The position numbers and the translations under genes were made by a program. Below are positions 44,852 to 53,982 of a stretch of DNA of 64,000 bases, one piece after another; position 1 is the first letter of the stretch, and each line of letters starts with the position of its first letter. A model generated the notes under the pieces. The model saw only the letters and a program-made list of their open reading frames with translations, did no database searches and was not told where the DNA came from. This DNA is from Sulfidibacter corallicola (GTDB lineage: Bacteria > Acidobacteriota > Holophagae > Acanthopleuribacterales > Acanthopleuribacteraceae): NCBI RefSeq assembly GCF_017498545.1, contig NZ_CP071793.1, positions 5,419,001-5,483,000 on the forward strand. The letters run 5' to 3'.

Positions 44852-46159
44852 TCAGTAGCGGTAGTGCTCCGGCTTGTAGGGGCCATCCGAGGGGATGCCC
44901 AGGTAGTCGGCCTGCGACTGGGTGAGCTTGGTGAGCTTGGCACCCAACTGGCCGAGGTGGAGCATCGCCACCTCTTCGTCCAGCTTCTTGGGCAGGACGT
45001 GCACGCCCAGAGCGTACTTGTCGGGCTCGGTCCACATAGCGATCTGGGCCAGCACCTGGTTGGAGAAGCTGTTGCTCATCACGAAGGAGGGGTGGCCGGT
45101 GGCGCAACCCAGGTTGACCAGGCGACCGCGCGCCAGCACGATGATGGCCTTGCCGTCGGGATAGACGAACTTGTCCACCTGGGGCTTGATGTTGACTTCC
45201 ACGATGTCTTCGCGGCCTTCCAGGTACGCGATGTCGATCTCGGTGTCGAAGTGGCCGATGTTGCAGACGATGGCGTGATCCTTCATCGCATCCAGGTGCT
45301 TGCCGACGATGACGTCGTTGCAGCCGGTGGTGGTGACGAAGATGTCGGCCGTGCCGGCGACCTCTTCCATCGTGACGACCTGGTAGCCTTCCATGCAGGC
45401 CTGGAGGGCGCAGATCGGATCGATTTCGGTGACCAGAACGCGTGCGCCGAAGTTGCGCATGGCCTGGGCGCAGCCCTTGCCCACGTCGCCGTAGCCGGCG
45501 ACCACGACGGTCTTGCCGGCGACCATCACGTCGGTGGCGCGCTTGATGCCGTCGGCCAACGACTCGCGGCAGCCGTAGAGGTTGTCGAACTTGGATTTGG
45601 TCACCGAGTCGTTGACGTTGATGGCCGGAACCTTCAGTTCACCGCGTTCGTGCATTTGATAGAGGCGGTGCACGCCGGTGGTGGTCTCTTCGGTGATGCC
45701 CTTGATGTTTTTCAGCAGCTCGGGGTGTTTTTGGTGGACCAGGAGGGTCAGGTCGCCGCCGTCGTCCAGGATCATGTTCAGCGGTTGCCCGTCGGGCCAG
45801 ACCAGCGTCTGTTCGATACACCAGTCGTACTCTTCTTCGGTTTCGCCCTTCCAGGCGAATACCGGGATGCCGGCGGCGGCCATGGCCGCTGCCGCGTGGT
45901 CTTGCGTCGAGAAAATGTTGCAAGAAGACCAGCGAATCGAAGCACCCAATTCAACCAGCGTTTCCATGAGCACGGCGGTCTGAACCGTCATGTGGAGGCA
46001 ACCGGCGATGCGGGCGCCGGTCAAAGGCTTGCTGGCACCGTACTTTTTGCGCAGTGCCATCAGGCCGGGCATTTCCTTTTCGGCGATTTCGATTTCTTTG
46101 CGGCCGAATTCGGCCAGAGAGATATCCTTGACTTTGTAGTCCTGGGTGGAAGTACTCAT
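44852..46159 (-). CDS. ahcY: adenosylhomocysteinase
   Basis: 435 residues. It splits S-adenosylhomocysteine into adenosine and homocysteine, using bound NAD. Motifs: LTGARIAGCLHMTVQTAVLM near the N-terminus, the SCNIFSTQDHAAAAMA segment, the NAD site VAGYGDVGKGCAQAMRNFGA, HPSFVMSNSFSNQVLAQIAM and the C-terminal KPEHYRY that reaches into the neighbouring subunit. The catalytic Lys/Asp region NVNDSVTKSKFDN is present. It follows metK after 83 bases on the same strand, so SAM formation and SAH removal are probably co-transcribed. Confidence 0.97.
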   Translation of the reverse strand: MSTSTQDYKVKDISLAEFGRKEIEIAEKEMPGLMALRKKYGASKPLTGARIAGCLHMTVQTAVLMETLVELGASIRWSSCNIFSTQDHAAAAMAAAGIPVFAWKGETEEEYDWCIEQTLVWPDGQPLNMILDDGGDLTLLVHQKHPELLKNIKGITEETTTGVHRLYQMHERGELKVPAINVNDSVTKSKFDNLYGCRESLADGIKRATDVMVAGKTVVVAGYGDVGKGCAQAMRNFGARVLVTEIDPICALQACMEGYQVVTMEEVAGTADIFVTTTGCNDVIVGKHLDAMKDHAIVCNIGHFDTEIDIAYLEGREDIVEVNIKPQVDKFVYPDGKAIIVLARGRLVNLGCATGHPSFVMSNSFSNQVLAQIAMWTEPDKYALGVHVLPKKLDEEVAMLHLGQLGAKLTKLTQSQADYLGIPSDGPYKPEHYRY

Positions 46160-46242
46160 TCCTGCTGCTCCCTTAAATACTTACCGGTAAATTGTCGCGG
46201 TCGACCCCGCCTGAGATCGACCCGGTTACGTGATGATCCCGT

Positions 46243-47361
46243 TTAGGAGATTTTATCGACCATGTCCAACTGTTCCCAGGGAAATTCCGGGCGACCGAAA
46301 TGGCCGTAGGTTGAAGATGCGCGAAAGATCGGTCGTCTCAAACCGAAACGATCGATGATGCCCTGGGGCGTCAGGTCGAAGTGCTTGCGAACCAGCTCGA
46401 CCAGTTCCTTTTCCGGACGGGTTCCCGTGCCGAAGGTCTCGACGCGAATGGAAACCGGATCCACGACGCCGATGGCGTAGGCCACCTGGAGTTCGCAACG
46501 CTCGGCGAATCCCGCGGCGACGAGGTTCTTTGCCGCGTGTCGGGCCGCGTAGGCCGCGGAACGGTCGACCTTGGTGCAGTCTTTGCCCGAGAAGGCGCCG
46601 CCGCCGTGACGCGCGTAGCCGCCGTAGGTGTCGACGATGATCTTGCGACCGGTCAAGCCGGCGTCGCCGACGGGGCCGCCGATCACGAAGCGTCCGGTGG
46701 GGTTGATGTGGAACTGGGTATCGTTGTGCAGCATGCCATTGGGAATGATGGGCTTCACCACATGCTCCATGATGTCGTCGCGCAGTTGGTGCAGCTCGAT
46801 CGTTTCGTCGTGCTGGCTGGAAACGACCACGGCGTCGACCGCGACCGGATTGGTGTCTTCGTAGCGCACGGACACCTGGGTCTTGCCGTCGGGGCGGAGA
46901 TAGGTCAAAGGGCCTTGTTTGCGCACTTCGGTAAGGCGGCGCGACAGCTTGTGGGCGAGGTCGATGGGGAACGGCATGAGGTCGGAAGTTTCTTTGCACG
47001 CGTAGCCGAACATGAGACCTTGGTCGCCGGCGCCGAGCTTGTCGACGCCCATGGCGATATCGGGCGATTGCTTGTCGAGAGTCACCATTACGGAGCAGGT
47101 TTCGGCATCGAAACCCATGGCGGAGCTGGTGTATCCGACTTCGCGAACCACGTCCCGAGCGATTCTCGGAATGTCGAGCTGGGAGCTGGTCGTGATTTCA
47201 CCACCGACCAGGATGAGACCGGTGGTGACAAACGTTTCACAAGCCACCCGACTCATGGGATCGCCGGCAAGGGCCGTGTCCAGAACAGCGTCGCTGATCT
47301 GGTCGGAAATCTTGTCGGGATGCCCCTCGGTGACGGATTCGGAAGAAAAAATGTGAGTCAT
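46243..47361 (-). CDS. metK: S-adenosylmethionine synthase
   Basis: 372 residues, standard length about 380-390. It forms SAM from methionine and ATP. Motifs: ESVTEGHPDKISDQISDAVL, GAGDQGLMFGYACKET, FVIGGPVGDAGLTGRKIIVD and GGGAFSGKDCTKVDRSAAYA. The C-terminus is complete and ends with the EFPWEQLDMVDKI type. Transcription runs into ahcY. No SAM or SAH riboswitch was recognised upstream (47362-47470) or in the 83-base gap to ahcY. Confidence 0.97.
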   Translation of the reverse strand: MTHIFSSESVTEGHPDKISDQISDAVLDTALAGDPMSRVACETFVTTGLILVGGEITTSSQLDIPRIARDVVREVGYTSSAMGFDAETCSVMVTLDKQSPDIAMGVDKLGAGDQGLMFGYACKETSDLMPFPIDLAHKLSRRLTEVRKQGPLTYLRPDGKTQVSVRYEDTNPVAVDAVVVSSQHDETIELHQLRDDIMEHVVKPIIPNGMLHNDTQFHINPTGRFVIGGPVGDAGLTGRKIIVDTYGGYARHGGGAFSGKDCTKVDRSAAYAARHAAKNLVAAGFAERCELQVAYAIGVVDPVSIRVETFGTGTRPEKELVELVRKHFDLTPQGIIDRFGLRRPIFRASSTYGHFGRPEFPWEQLDMVDKIS

Positions 47362-47631
47362 TCTGGGCTCTCCTACTTGTCTGAGTAAATTAGGGGGGTC
47401 TAGAGACCGGCGGAGCCTTTATCCGGAAGAGGGTAGGATAAACCGGAACCTATAATCATACCGCCAACACCGCCAAAAATGCAGGCTCTTTTTTTCGGGC
47501 AATTCCATGGGCAGGCTGGTTTTTGGGCTCGATCGGTTTTGGATAACTCAACCAAATATAAGCGGTTGTCATCTGTTCGCTTTGGTGGCTGCGCAAAAAA
47601 ATCGGCGCGTGATTTTTGTCCTTCAGGGCCC

Positions 47632-48966
47632 TCAAACCGGGATGCCGGTGCGGTTGCGTACCGGGCCGTTTTCCAAGTTCAACACACCGCGCGGACAGAC
47701 CGCCGAGCACATGCCGCACCCCACGCAGGAGGCGCGCACGATGTTCTCGCCGCGTTGTGCGTACCAGCGTACGTCGATGCCCATTTCGCAATAGGTGGAG
47801 CAGTTGCCGCAGGAAATGCACTGGCCGCCGTTGGTGGTGATGCGGAAACGCGAGAAGTAGCGCTGCAGAAGGCCCAGGACGGCCGCCATGGGGCACCCGA
47901 ACCGGCACCAGACGCGGCTGCCCATGATCGGATAGAAACCCGTGCCGATGACGCCGGCGAAGATCGAGTGGATGAAAAAGCCGTAGGCGATCGAGAACTT
48001 GCCGGAGAGCGATCCGAGCACGGAGCCGCCATAGATGTGGTTGAGCCACATCAGCCCGGTGGTGAGCACGATCAGCACCAGCACCGAGTGGATCAGCCAC
48101 CGTTCGACGCGCCAGGCACGCAGCGACTTGTCCGAATTCTGGCGGAACCCGTCGCCCAGGGTTTCGGCCAGGCCGCCGCAGCCGCAAACCCAGGAACAGT
48201 ACCAGCGTTTGCCGAAGAAGTAGGTCAGGATCGGGGTGATCACGAGGATCGACGCGATCGACCAAAACAACATGAACTTGCCCAGTGCCCCGTTACGCAG
48301 CAGATCTTCCACCGAGTAGGGGAACAGCTCGTAATAGCGCAGCGGCCAGATGTTGGCCCATTCGAAATAGAGCCCGTCGTTCAGTTTCGCCAGCACGTTG
48401 GGAATGGTGAAGGCGAACGCGAGCTGGAAGAACATCACTGAAAGGGTGCGCAGGATCTGGTAGCGACTGTGGCGGTATTTGATCAGGGCACGCACGCCCA
48501 TCACCAGGATCGTGACCGTGTACAGAAAGCCGTAGAGGAACCACTGGCTCATTTCGCCCTTGTCGTTCCAGGCCGAGGAACCCGACAGCCACACTTGCAG
48601 CGGGTTGACCAGCACCACCAGGGATTTGAGATGCTGTGGATGAAAATAGAGGATGATGTAGAAGCCGGTCATGAAAATGGCGGCCATCCAGCCCAGGTAC
48701 CCGCGCGACAGGGCGCTGCTGAACATGATGTAGTGGTTCTTGATGCCGGGAGGCCCGTCCTTGCGGGTTTGGACGATGTAGACCAGGGCGCCGAGGATGG
48801 TGAGGCCGAGCCCGATGCCGGCGTAAACCGGGCCGCCGCCAAGGGTCGATACGACCAGGCCCAGCAATCCGATGGAAAACGCGATCATGCCCGCCTTTTG
48901 AACCCCGTCCCACATGTGGGGGTTGGATTCGGGTATCAACTGCAGGCTGGTATCGTATCGGCGCAT
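47632..48966 (-). CDS. membrane-bound polyferredoxin, NapH/YccM-like
   Basis: 444 residues with about eight membrane helices. Cysteine clusters lie in WYCSWVCGCGG and WCRFGCPM on loops between helices, typical of NapH/CcoG/YccM proteins, followed by two 4Fe-4S motifs near residues 382-420: CISCGNCSTYCEMG and CVGCGMCSAVCPRG. It should pass electrons between the membrane quinone pool and soluble partners. The gene follows a flavin oxidoreductase gene by 63 bases on the same strand, so the two likely form an electron-transfer pair. A terminal oxidase or reductase partner is not in the window. Confidence 0.85.
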   Translation of the reverse strand: MRRYDTSLQLIPESNPHMWDGVQKAGMIAFSIGLLGLVVSTLGGGPVYAGIGLGLTILGALVYIVQTRKDGPPGIKNHYIMFSSALSRGYLGWMAAIFMTGFYIILYFHPQHLKSLVVLVNPLQVWLSGSSAWNDKGEMSQWFLYGFLYTVTILVMGVRALIKYRHSRYQILRTLSVMFFQLAFAFTIPNVLAKLNDGLYFEWANIWPLRYYELFPYSVEDLLRNGALGKFMLFWSIASILVITPILTYFFGKRWYCSWVCGCGGLAETLGDGFRQNSDKSLRAWRVERWLIHSVLVLIVLTTGLMWLNHIYGGSVLGSLSGKFSIAYGFFIHSIFAGVIGTGFYPIMGSRVWCRFGCPMAAVLGLLQRYFSRFRITTNGGQCISCGNCSTYCEMGIDVRWYAQRGENIVRASCVGCGMCSAVCPRGVLNLENGPVRNRTGIPV

Positions 48967-49029
48967 GCTCGTCTCCTTGGCGACGCTTGGTGTGTTTCTC
49001 TTGGGGATGGGGCCCGTCTCATGAGGCGC

Positions 49030-50352
49030 TCAGAACAGGCCCAACAGCTTTTTGCGACGGAGCCGAACCGGTCGTGCCGCCGTTTTGTTGTAGGCGTCCA
49101 CGATGCTCTGTTCGAATCGTTTGAAGAATTCCGGATCGAAATTGGCTTCGTCGAGGTTGGTCAGGACCTCTTCGACGGTCGCACCGCGCTTCATCCACCG
49201 TTCGAAGGTGCGGTGCCGGTAGCGGATGCCGAAACTGTTCATACCGGTGACCACTCCGGAATCCTTGTGATAGACCAATCTGAAACACTGGCCGCCGGAA
49301 GGACTTTCCCAGTAGAGCGTGTCCTCGTGGTCCTGCGGTTCCGGACTCACCATCCCGTAGGTCTGGTATTCGATGTCGAAGAATTTCGCCGAGTTGAACC
49401 AAACCCCGCGATCGTAGGCGGTTCGATGTCCGCACAGCGTTTTGGCCAGGGTTTCCGCCTGCATCTTGCCGGTGTACCAGAGCGGCTCGACGCGCCCCCG
49501 TTCGCCTTCGCGCTCGCAAATCTCGGCGCAGTCGCCGCAAGCGTAGATGTCCGGAGCGCTGGTTTCCAGGAAGGTGTTGACCCGGACGCCGCGTCCCGTG
49601 TCGATCGTCGAGTCGCGGACCAGGTCCAGGTTCGGGCTGACCCCGGCGGTCAACCCCACGAACTGGCAGGGAATCTCTTCGCCCCGATGGGTCACCACCG
49701 CGCGGACCCGTCCCGATGCGTCGCCGAGGATTTCCTTCAACTCGGTTTCCAGGCGTAAATCCACGTGGTGTTGTTTCAGGTGGCGCCCGATGAAGGCGCC
49801 CTCCTCGCTGCGCAAGATGTTGCCCCAGTACCGATCTTCGCGGACGAGAAAGGTCACGTCGATGTGGCGGGTGCGCAGCATCTCGGCCATCTCGACCCCG
49901 ATCAGGCCGCCGCCGACGATGACGCCGCTTCGGATGTCGCGGGTGTTGCGCTCCATGAGTTCCAGGTCCTGGAGGTTGTAGAGTCCCTGCACGCCGGCCA
50001 GGTGCTGCCCGGGCCAACCGAAGTAATTTGATTTGGAACCGGTGGCGATGACCAGCTTATCGTAGGCGATCGGGGGACTGTTGGCCAGAAACAGCCGTTT
50101 CTCTTCGGGGTCGATGCGGCGCACGTAGTCGAATACCAGTTCGATGTCGTTCTTGCGCCAGAACCAGTCCTCGTAAGGCTTGAGATGATCGAGTTTCATG
50201 TGGCCCATATAGACGTACATGAGCGCCGGCCGCGAATAAAAATGCCGGGACTCCGACGAGATCATCGTCACGGGCCGATCACTCTGCTTGCGCACGTGAC
50301 GGGCGACCGTGGTGCCCGCGATCCCATTGCCGATGATTACAATTCCACCCAT
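49030..50352 (-). CDS. FAD-dependent pyridine-nucleotide oxidoreductase
   Basis: 440 residues. The FAD site GNGIAGTTVARHVR at the N-terminus, the NAD(P) site VGGGLIGVEMAEML at about residue 140, and the second FAD motif DIYACGDCAEICE are standard for the nitrite reductase/rubredoxin reductase type. No CxxxxC redox disulfide of the lipoamide type is seen. The C-terminal part (about 300-440) differs from rubredoxin reductases and ends basic (RPVRLRRKKLLGLF). Its operon partner is a membrane polyferredoxin, suggesting NAD(P)H-linked electron transfer to or from the membrane. Substrate unknown. Confidence 0.87.
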   Translation of the reverse strand: MGGIVIIGNGIAGTTVARHVRKQSDRPVTMISSESRHFYSRPALMYVYMGHMKLDHLKPYEDWFWRKNDIELVFDYVRRIDPEEKRLFLANSPPIAYDKLVIATGSKSNYFGWPGQHLAGVQGLYNLQDLELMERNTRDIRSGVIVGGGLIGVEMAEMLRTRHIDVTFLVREDRYWGNILRSEEGAFIGRHLKQHHVDLRLETELKEILGDASGRVRAVVTHRGEEIPCQFVGLTAGVSPNLDLVRDSTIDTGRGVRVNTFLETSAPDIYACGDCAEICEREGERGRVEPLWYTGKMQAETLAKTLCGHRTAYDRGVWFNSAKFFDIEYQTYGMVSPEPQDHEDTLYWESPSGGQCFRLVYHKDSGVVTGMNSFGIRYRHRTFERWMKRGATVEEVLTNLDEANFDPEFFKRFEQSIVDAYNKTAARPVRLRRKKLLGLF

Positions 50353-50723
50353 GGAAACGGCTCCTGCTCGGTTTGCTTTTCTTCACCCGTATCGCCCGTC
50401 GACGTGGATCTCGTTTTTGGGTGAATCTGGATAGTCGGGAGCGGACGTTTCTTCCCTGGACGTATCGGTTCGAAACGCCGCTCGACGGATCTTGCCATTC
50501 GATACGCGGGTCGAATGCACGCGTTCGGAAGGCGATCCTTCGGGTCAGATGGGGAACGCGGATGCCGTAGGCTTCATTCCACTTCGGGAAATCGGGGGCG
50601 ACCCGTGGGATCGGGATTGGCAATGCGAGAAAAGGTGTAGCCTATTTTATCTCGGGCGCGCATAATGAATTTGCATTTATCGAAAAAACTGAAAATTCCC
50701 GTCCCTCACGAAATGGAAATCGC
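50353..50723. other. divergent interval between the redox operon and cheR
   Basis: 371 bases. The cheR start at 50724 has no strong Shine-Dalgarno. A -10-like CATAAT appears near 50661-50666 without a matched -35. Nothing else recognised. Confidence 0.4.
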
Positions 50724-51593
50724 ATGAGCCATTTTTCGAATCTTCCTTCGCGGAAAAGGGCGGCGGCGTTGCCCGCTCGCCAGAAACCCTCGCTGGGCAA
50801 AGAGGCCTTTCTACGTTGGCAAAAGTTCATCAGCGAGCGCACCGGTGTGTTCATTTGCGAGGGCAAGGCCTACCTGTTCGAGAACCGACTGCTTCCGCTT
50901 TTACAGGATTTCGGTTGTCGTGACCTGGATCACCTCTATCAAAAGGCGCTGGCGGACAAGAGTACCGCGCTGGTCAGTTCGATCATCGAGGTCATGACCA
51001 CCCACGAAACCAGTTTTTTTCGCGATCGGTGGGCCTTCGAACTGCTGGGCGACCTGGTGGACCGGTTCATCGCGGAGGGCAAACGCGATCTGCAGGTTTG
51101 GAGCGCGGCCTGTTCGACCGGGGAGGAGCCCTTCTCGATCGCGATGACCTTCAAGCGCGCCTTGGAGGGCGGCAGGCATTTTCGACCCCACATCCTGGCC
51201 TCGGACATCGCCGAAAAAACGCTGCAAACGGCCATGCTCGGCAGCTACCACCAATTGGGTTCGCACATTCGTCCCGACGAGGTGAGTCGCTACTTTACCG
51301 AAATCGGCGGCACCTGGCACGTGAACGAGGATCTGCGCACCATGGTCCAGTTCCAGCACCTGAACCTGATGGACGTCGAACCCCATCTCGGCTGCTTCGA
51401 TGTGGTGTTCTGTCGCAACGTGGCCATCTATTTCAATATCGAGGTGCGCCGGCGCTTTTTCGATCGCCTGGCCGAAGTCCTGCCGCGCGGCGGTGTGCTG
51501 ATCATCGGCGCATCCGAGTCGTTGTGCAACGTGACCAAGCGTTTCCAGCGCCAAGACTACAAAGGCCATTTTTACTACCGGCGCGCGAGTTGA
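50724..51593 (+). CDS. CheR-type protein-glutamate methyltransferase
   Basis: 289 residues. It has the CheR N-terminal helical domain (about 25-85) and a SAM-binding domain with VWSAACSTGEEPFSIAMTF, ASDIAEKTLQTA, FDVVFCRNVAIYFN and a closing GASESL. CheR proteins methylate glutamates of chemoreceptors. There is no receptor, CheB or CheA gene nearby, so it is an orphan copy and could instead act on a Frz-like or Alt pathway. It lies upstream of the polysaccharide cluster on the same strand with a 89-base gap, which may mean shared regulation of motility and surface polymer. Confidence 0.9.
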   Translation: MSHFSNLPSRKRAAALPARQKPSLGKEAFLRWQKFISERTGVFICEGKAYLFENRLLPLLQDFGCRDLDHLYQKALADKSTALVSSIIEVMTTHETSFFRDRWAFELLGDLVDRFIAEGKRDLQVWSAACSTGEEPFSIAMTFKRALEGGRHFRPHILASDIAEKTLQTAMLGSYHQLGSHIRPDEVSRYFTEIGGTWHVNEDLRTMVQFQHLNLMDVEPHLGCFDVVFCRNVAIYFNIEVRRRFFDRLAEVLPRGGVLIIGASESLCNVTKRFQRQDYKGHFYYRRAS

Positions 51594-51682
51594 GCCCGAT
51601 TCTCCCGAATCGAAGATTGGCGTGCTTCCGGGTGGGCCCATGCTAGAATGCGGGGCCCAATTGGGAGCGGGAGCCTGCTTGC

Positions 51683-52612
51683 GTGACGACACCGACCTTC
51701 ACTTTCGCCATCGTGAACTGGAACACCAGGGACCTGCTGCGGCAATGCCTGGATTCGATCCGGGCCCACGGCGCGCATTACGACATCCAAATCCTGGTGG
51801 CCGACAACGCCAGTTCGGACGGATCCGCCGAGATGGTCGAAGGCTCCTACCCGGAAGTCACCCTGGTCAGGAATCCCGGTAACCTCGGGTTCGCCAAGGG
51901 TCACGCGCCGTTGTTCGAACTCAGTCGCGGCCGCTACCACGTGTTGGTCAACAGTGACGTTCGTCTCCATCCTGGCTGCTTGGAGCGCATCGAAGAACGC
52001 ATGGAACGGGATCCGGACATCGGGGTCCTGGGCCCGCGAACCATCGGTCCCGACGGTCAGGTCCAGCCCGGCTGTCGTCGATTTCCCTCGCTGGCCTTTC
52101 AGTTCCGCGAAGCCCTCGGCATCAACCGCCTCTTTCCGCGCCATCCCTGGTGGAACGCCTACAAGATGGGCGATTTCGATCACGGCCATTCGCGCGACGT
52201 GGACCAGATCATGGGCTCCTTTTTTGTGATTCGCGACAGTCTCGTCCGGAACATCGGCGGCTTGGACACTTCCTTCTTCATGTACTACGAGGAAGTCGAC
52301 TACTGTTTGAGAGCCAAGCGAGCCGGGTTTCGCGTGTTCTTCGAGGCCGGGGCCGAGGTCTATCACGAGGGCGGGGCCAGCGCCGCCAAGGTCAAGGTGC
52401 AAACGATTCGTCGAATCATGCGCTCCATGCGTCACTATTACCGGAAAAACCACGGCGGTTGGACCTGGTTGCCGTTGACCCTGATTTTGTCTCTGGATTC
52501 GGCGACACATGTGGCCTATGCCTTGGCCCGCAGGCAGCAACCTCTGACGACCTTCAAAGCCTATTGGTTGGCGTGGTGGGACGTGGTCCTGTTCAGGCCG
52601 GCCGACTTTTAG
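51683..52612 (+). CDS. glycosyltransferase family 2
   Basis: 309 residues from GTG. The GT-A fold starts FAIVNWNTRDLLRQCLDSI, with VADNASSDGSAEMVE and the metal-binding HVLVNSDVRLHPG. The DQIMGSFFVIRD and FFMYYEEVDYCLRAKRAG segments resemble rhamnosyltransferases such as WbbL. It probably adds one sugar to a lipid-linked glycan at the inner membrane. It is first of three glycan genes on this strand. Confidence 0.9.
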   Translation: MTTPTFTFAIVNWNTRDLLRQCLDSIRAHGAHYDIQILVADNASSDGSAEMVEGSYPEVTLVRNPGNLGFAKGHAPLFELSRGRYHVLVNSDVRLHPGCLERIEERMERDPDIGVLGPRTIGPDGQVQPGCRRFPSLAFQFREALGINRLFPRHPWWNAYKMGDFDHGHSRDVDQIMGSFFVIRDSLVRNIGGLDTSFFMYYEEVDYCLRAKRAGFRVFFEAGAEVYHEGGASAAKVKVQTIRRIMRSMRHYYRKNHGGWTWLPLTLILSLDSATHVAYALARRQQPLTTFKAYWLAWWDVVLFRPADF

Positions 52613-52720
52613 AAGCGTTCAACCGATCGCGGTTTCGGTTGTCTCGTGTCACGAGGCCGACCGGTTGCGTCTCTCCCTTTCCCTTCGCTCCGCCCACCGT
52701 CATTTGTGAGGCTTTCTCCA

Positions 52721-53767
52721 TTGAATATTCTGATTCTGACCCGTTATCCGACCAAGGGTCCCAGCTCCCGCTACCGTTTTCTTCAGTACCTACCCCAATT
52801 GACCGCGGCGGGACACCACTTCGAAATTCGACCCTTCTTCACAACCCACTATCTCGAAACCATTTATTCCGGCAAACGACCCAACCCGCTGTACGTGATG
52901 GGTCGCTACCTGGCCCGTTTGGGAGCCTGCCTTCGGGCGCGCCGTTTCGACCTGGTCTGGATGGAGGGCGAATTGCTGCCCCTGATTCCCGCCCCCTTCG
53001 AACGCGCGCTGCACGCCCTGTTGCCGCCTCGTCGCATCTACGATTTCGACGATGCCGTGTGGCTGCGCTACAAGGGGAAGCCGTTTCTCGAGCGCAAATT
53101 CCTCTCCGTCTTGCGGGGAGCGGCGGGCATCGTCTGCGGCAATCCCTGGTTGGAGAACTACTGTCGCCAGGTCAATGAGCGCATCATCCAGATACCGACG
53201 GTCGTCGATTGGCCCAAGTACGCCGCCGCCGAGGCCCCGCTCGAGGGCTGCACCATCGGCTGGATCGGATCGCCGAGCACCCTGTTCTTCCTCGAAAACC
53301 TCTATCCCGCGCTGCGCCGTCTGGCGGCGGAGATGCCCCTGAGGCTGCACATCGTGGGTGCCGAGTCCTCCGACCCGGAATTGGATATCACCTGTAGTTC
53401 CTGGAGCGAAGCTGCCGAAGTTAGTTTTATCGAACGCTTCGATATCGGGGTTATGCCATTGGATCCGACACCGTGGGCCGAGGGCAAGTGCGGCTTGAAG
53501 CTGATTCAGTACATGGCCGCCGGCGTCCCCGCCGTGGCATCCCCCGTCGGCGTCAACACCCAACTGATCGAAGGTTCGGGCGGCGGCTACCTCGCCGGCG
53601 ACGAGGAAGCCTGGGTGACCCACCTGGGAACCCTGCTTTCCGACGGGGTTCGGCGTCGTCAGTGCGGGTTGGCCGGACGGGCCTACGCGCAGGAGCATTT
53701 GACCGTTCAGGCCCAGGGTCCCAAGCTGATTTCCTTTCTCGAGGAAACGGTCCGGGGCCAAGGCTGA
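52721..53767 (+). CDS. glycosyltransferase family 4-like
   Basis: 348 residues from a TTG with GAGG nine bases upstream; a GTG fifteen bases earlier lacks a site. The GT-B fold begins LNILILTRYPTKGPSSRYRF, has IYDFDDAVWLRYKGKPF in the acceptor domain, and a donor domain with TIGWIGSPSTLFFLENL and FDIGVMPLDPTPWAEGKCGL followed by the E-x7-E-like KLIQYMAAGVPAVASPVG. Likely works on the same surface polysaccharide as the neighbouring GT2 and the WecA-type transferase. Confidence 0.87.
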   Translation: MNILILTRYPTKGPSSRYRFLQYLPQLTAAGHHFEIRPFFTTHYLETIYSGKRPNPLYVMGRYLARLGACLRARRFDLVWMEGELLPLIPAPFERALHALLPPRRIYDFDDAVWLRYKGKPFLERKFLSVLRGAAGIVCGNPWLENYCRQVNERIIQIPTVVDWPKYAAAEAPLEGCTIGWIGSPSTLFFLENLYPALRRLAAEMPLRLHIVGAESSDPELDITCSSWSEAAEVSFIERFDIGVMPLDPTPWAEGKCGLKLIQYMAAGVPAVASPVGVNTQLIEGSGGGYLAGDEEAWVTHLGTLLSDGVRRRQCGLAGRAYAQEHLTVQAQGPKLISFLEETVRGQG

Positions 53768-53982
53768 ACGACCGTATCGAGTCCTGGACACCTGGCAGCT
53801 AAATTGCTGTCGGAGGTGCTTCCAGCAGGCTGACGTGTGCGATGTGATTTTCGCCACGGGAATTGGTCTACAGGGGTTTGTTTCCCTGGGTTGTACGCGT
53901 CGGCTTATGTATAATTACCAGTTTGTTTCGGGACGTGAAACCTGCGGTATGGATTGGGTTTTGCGCATTTGCCGGAGGAAAA

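Noticed and set aside
47362..47470. SAM or SAH riboswitch upstream of metK or ahcY
   Set aside because: No matching conserved core or pseudoknot could be recognised by eye in either gap.
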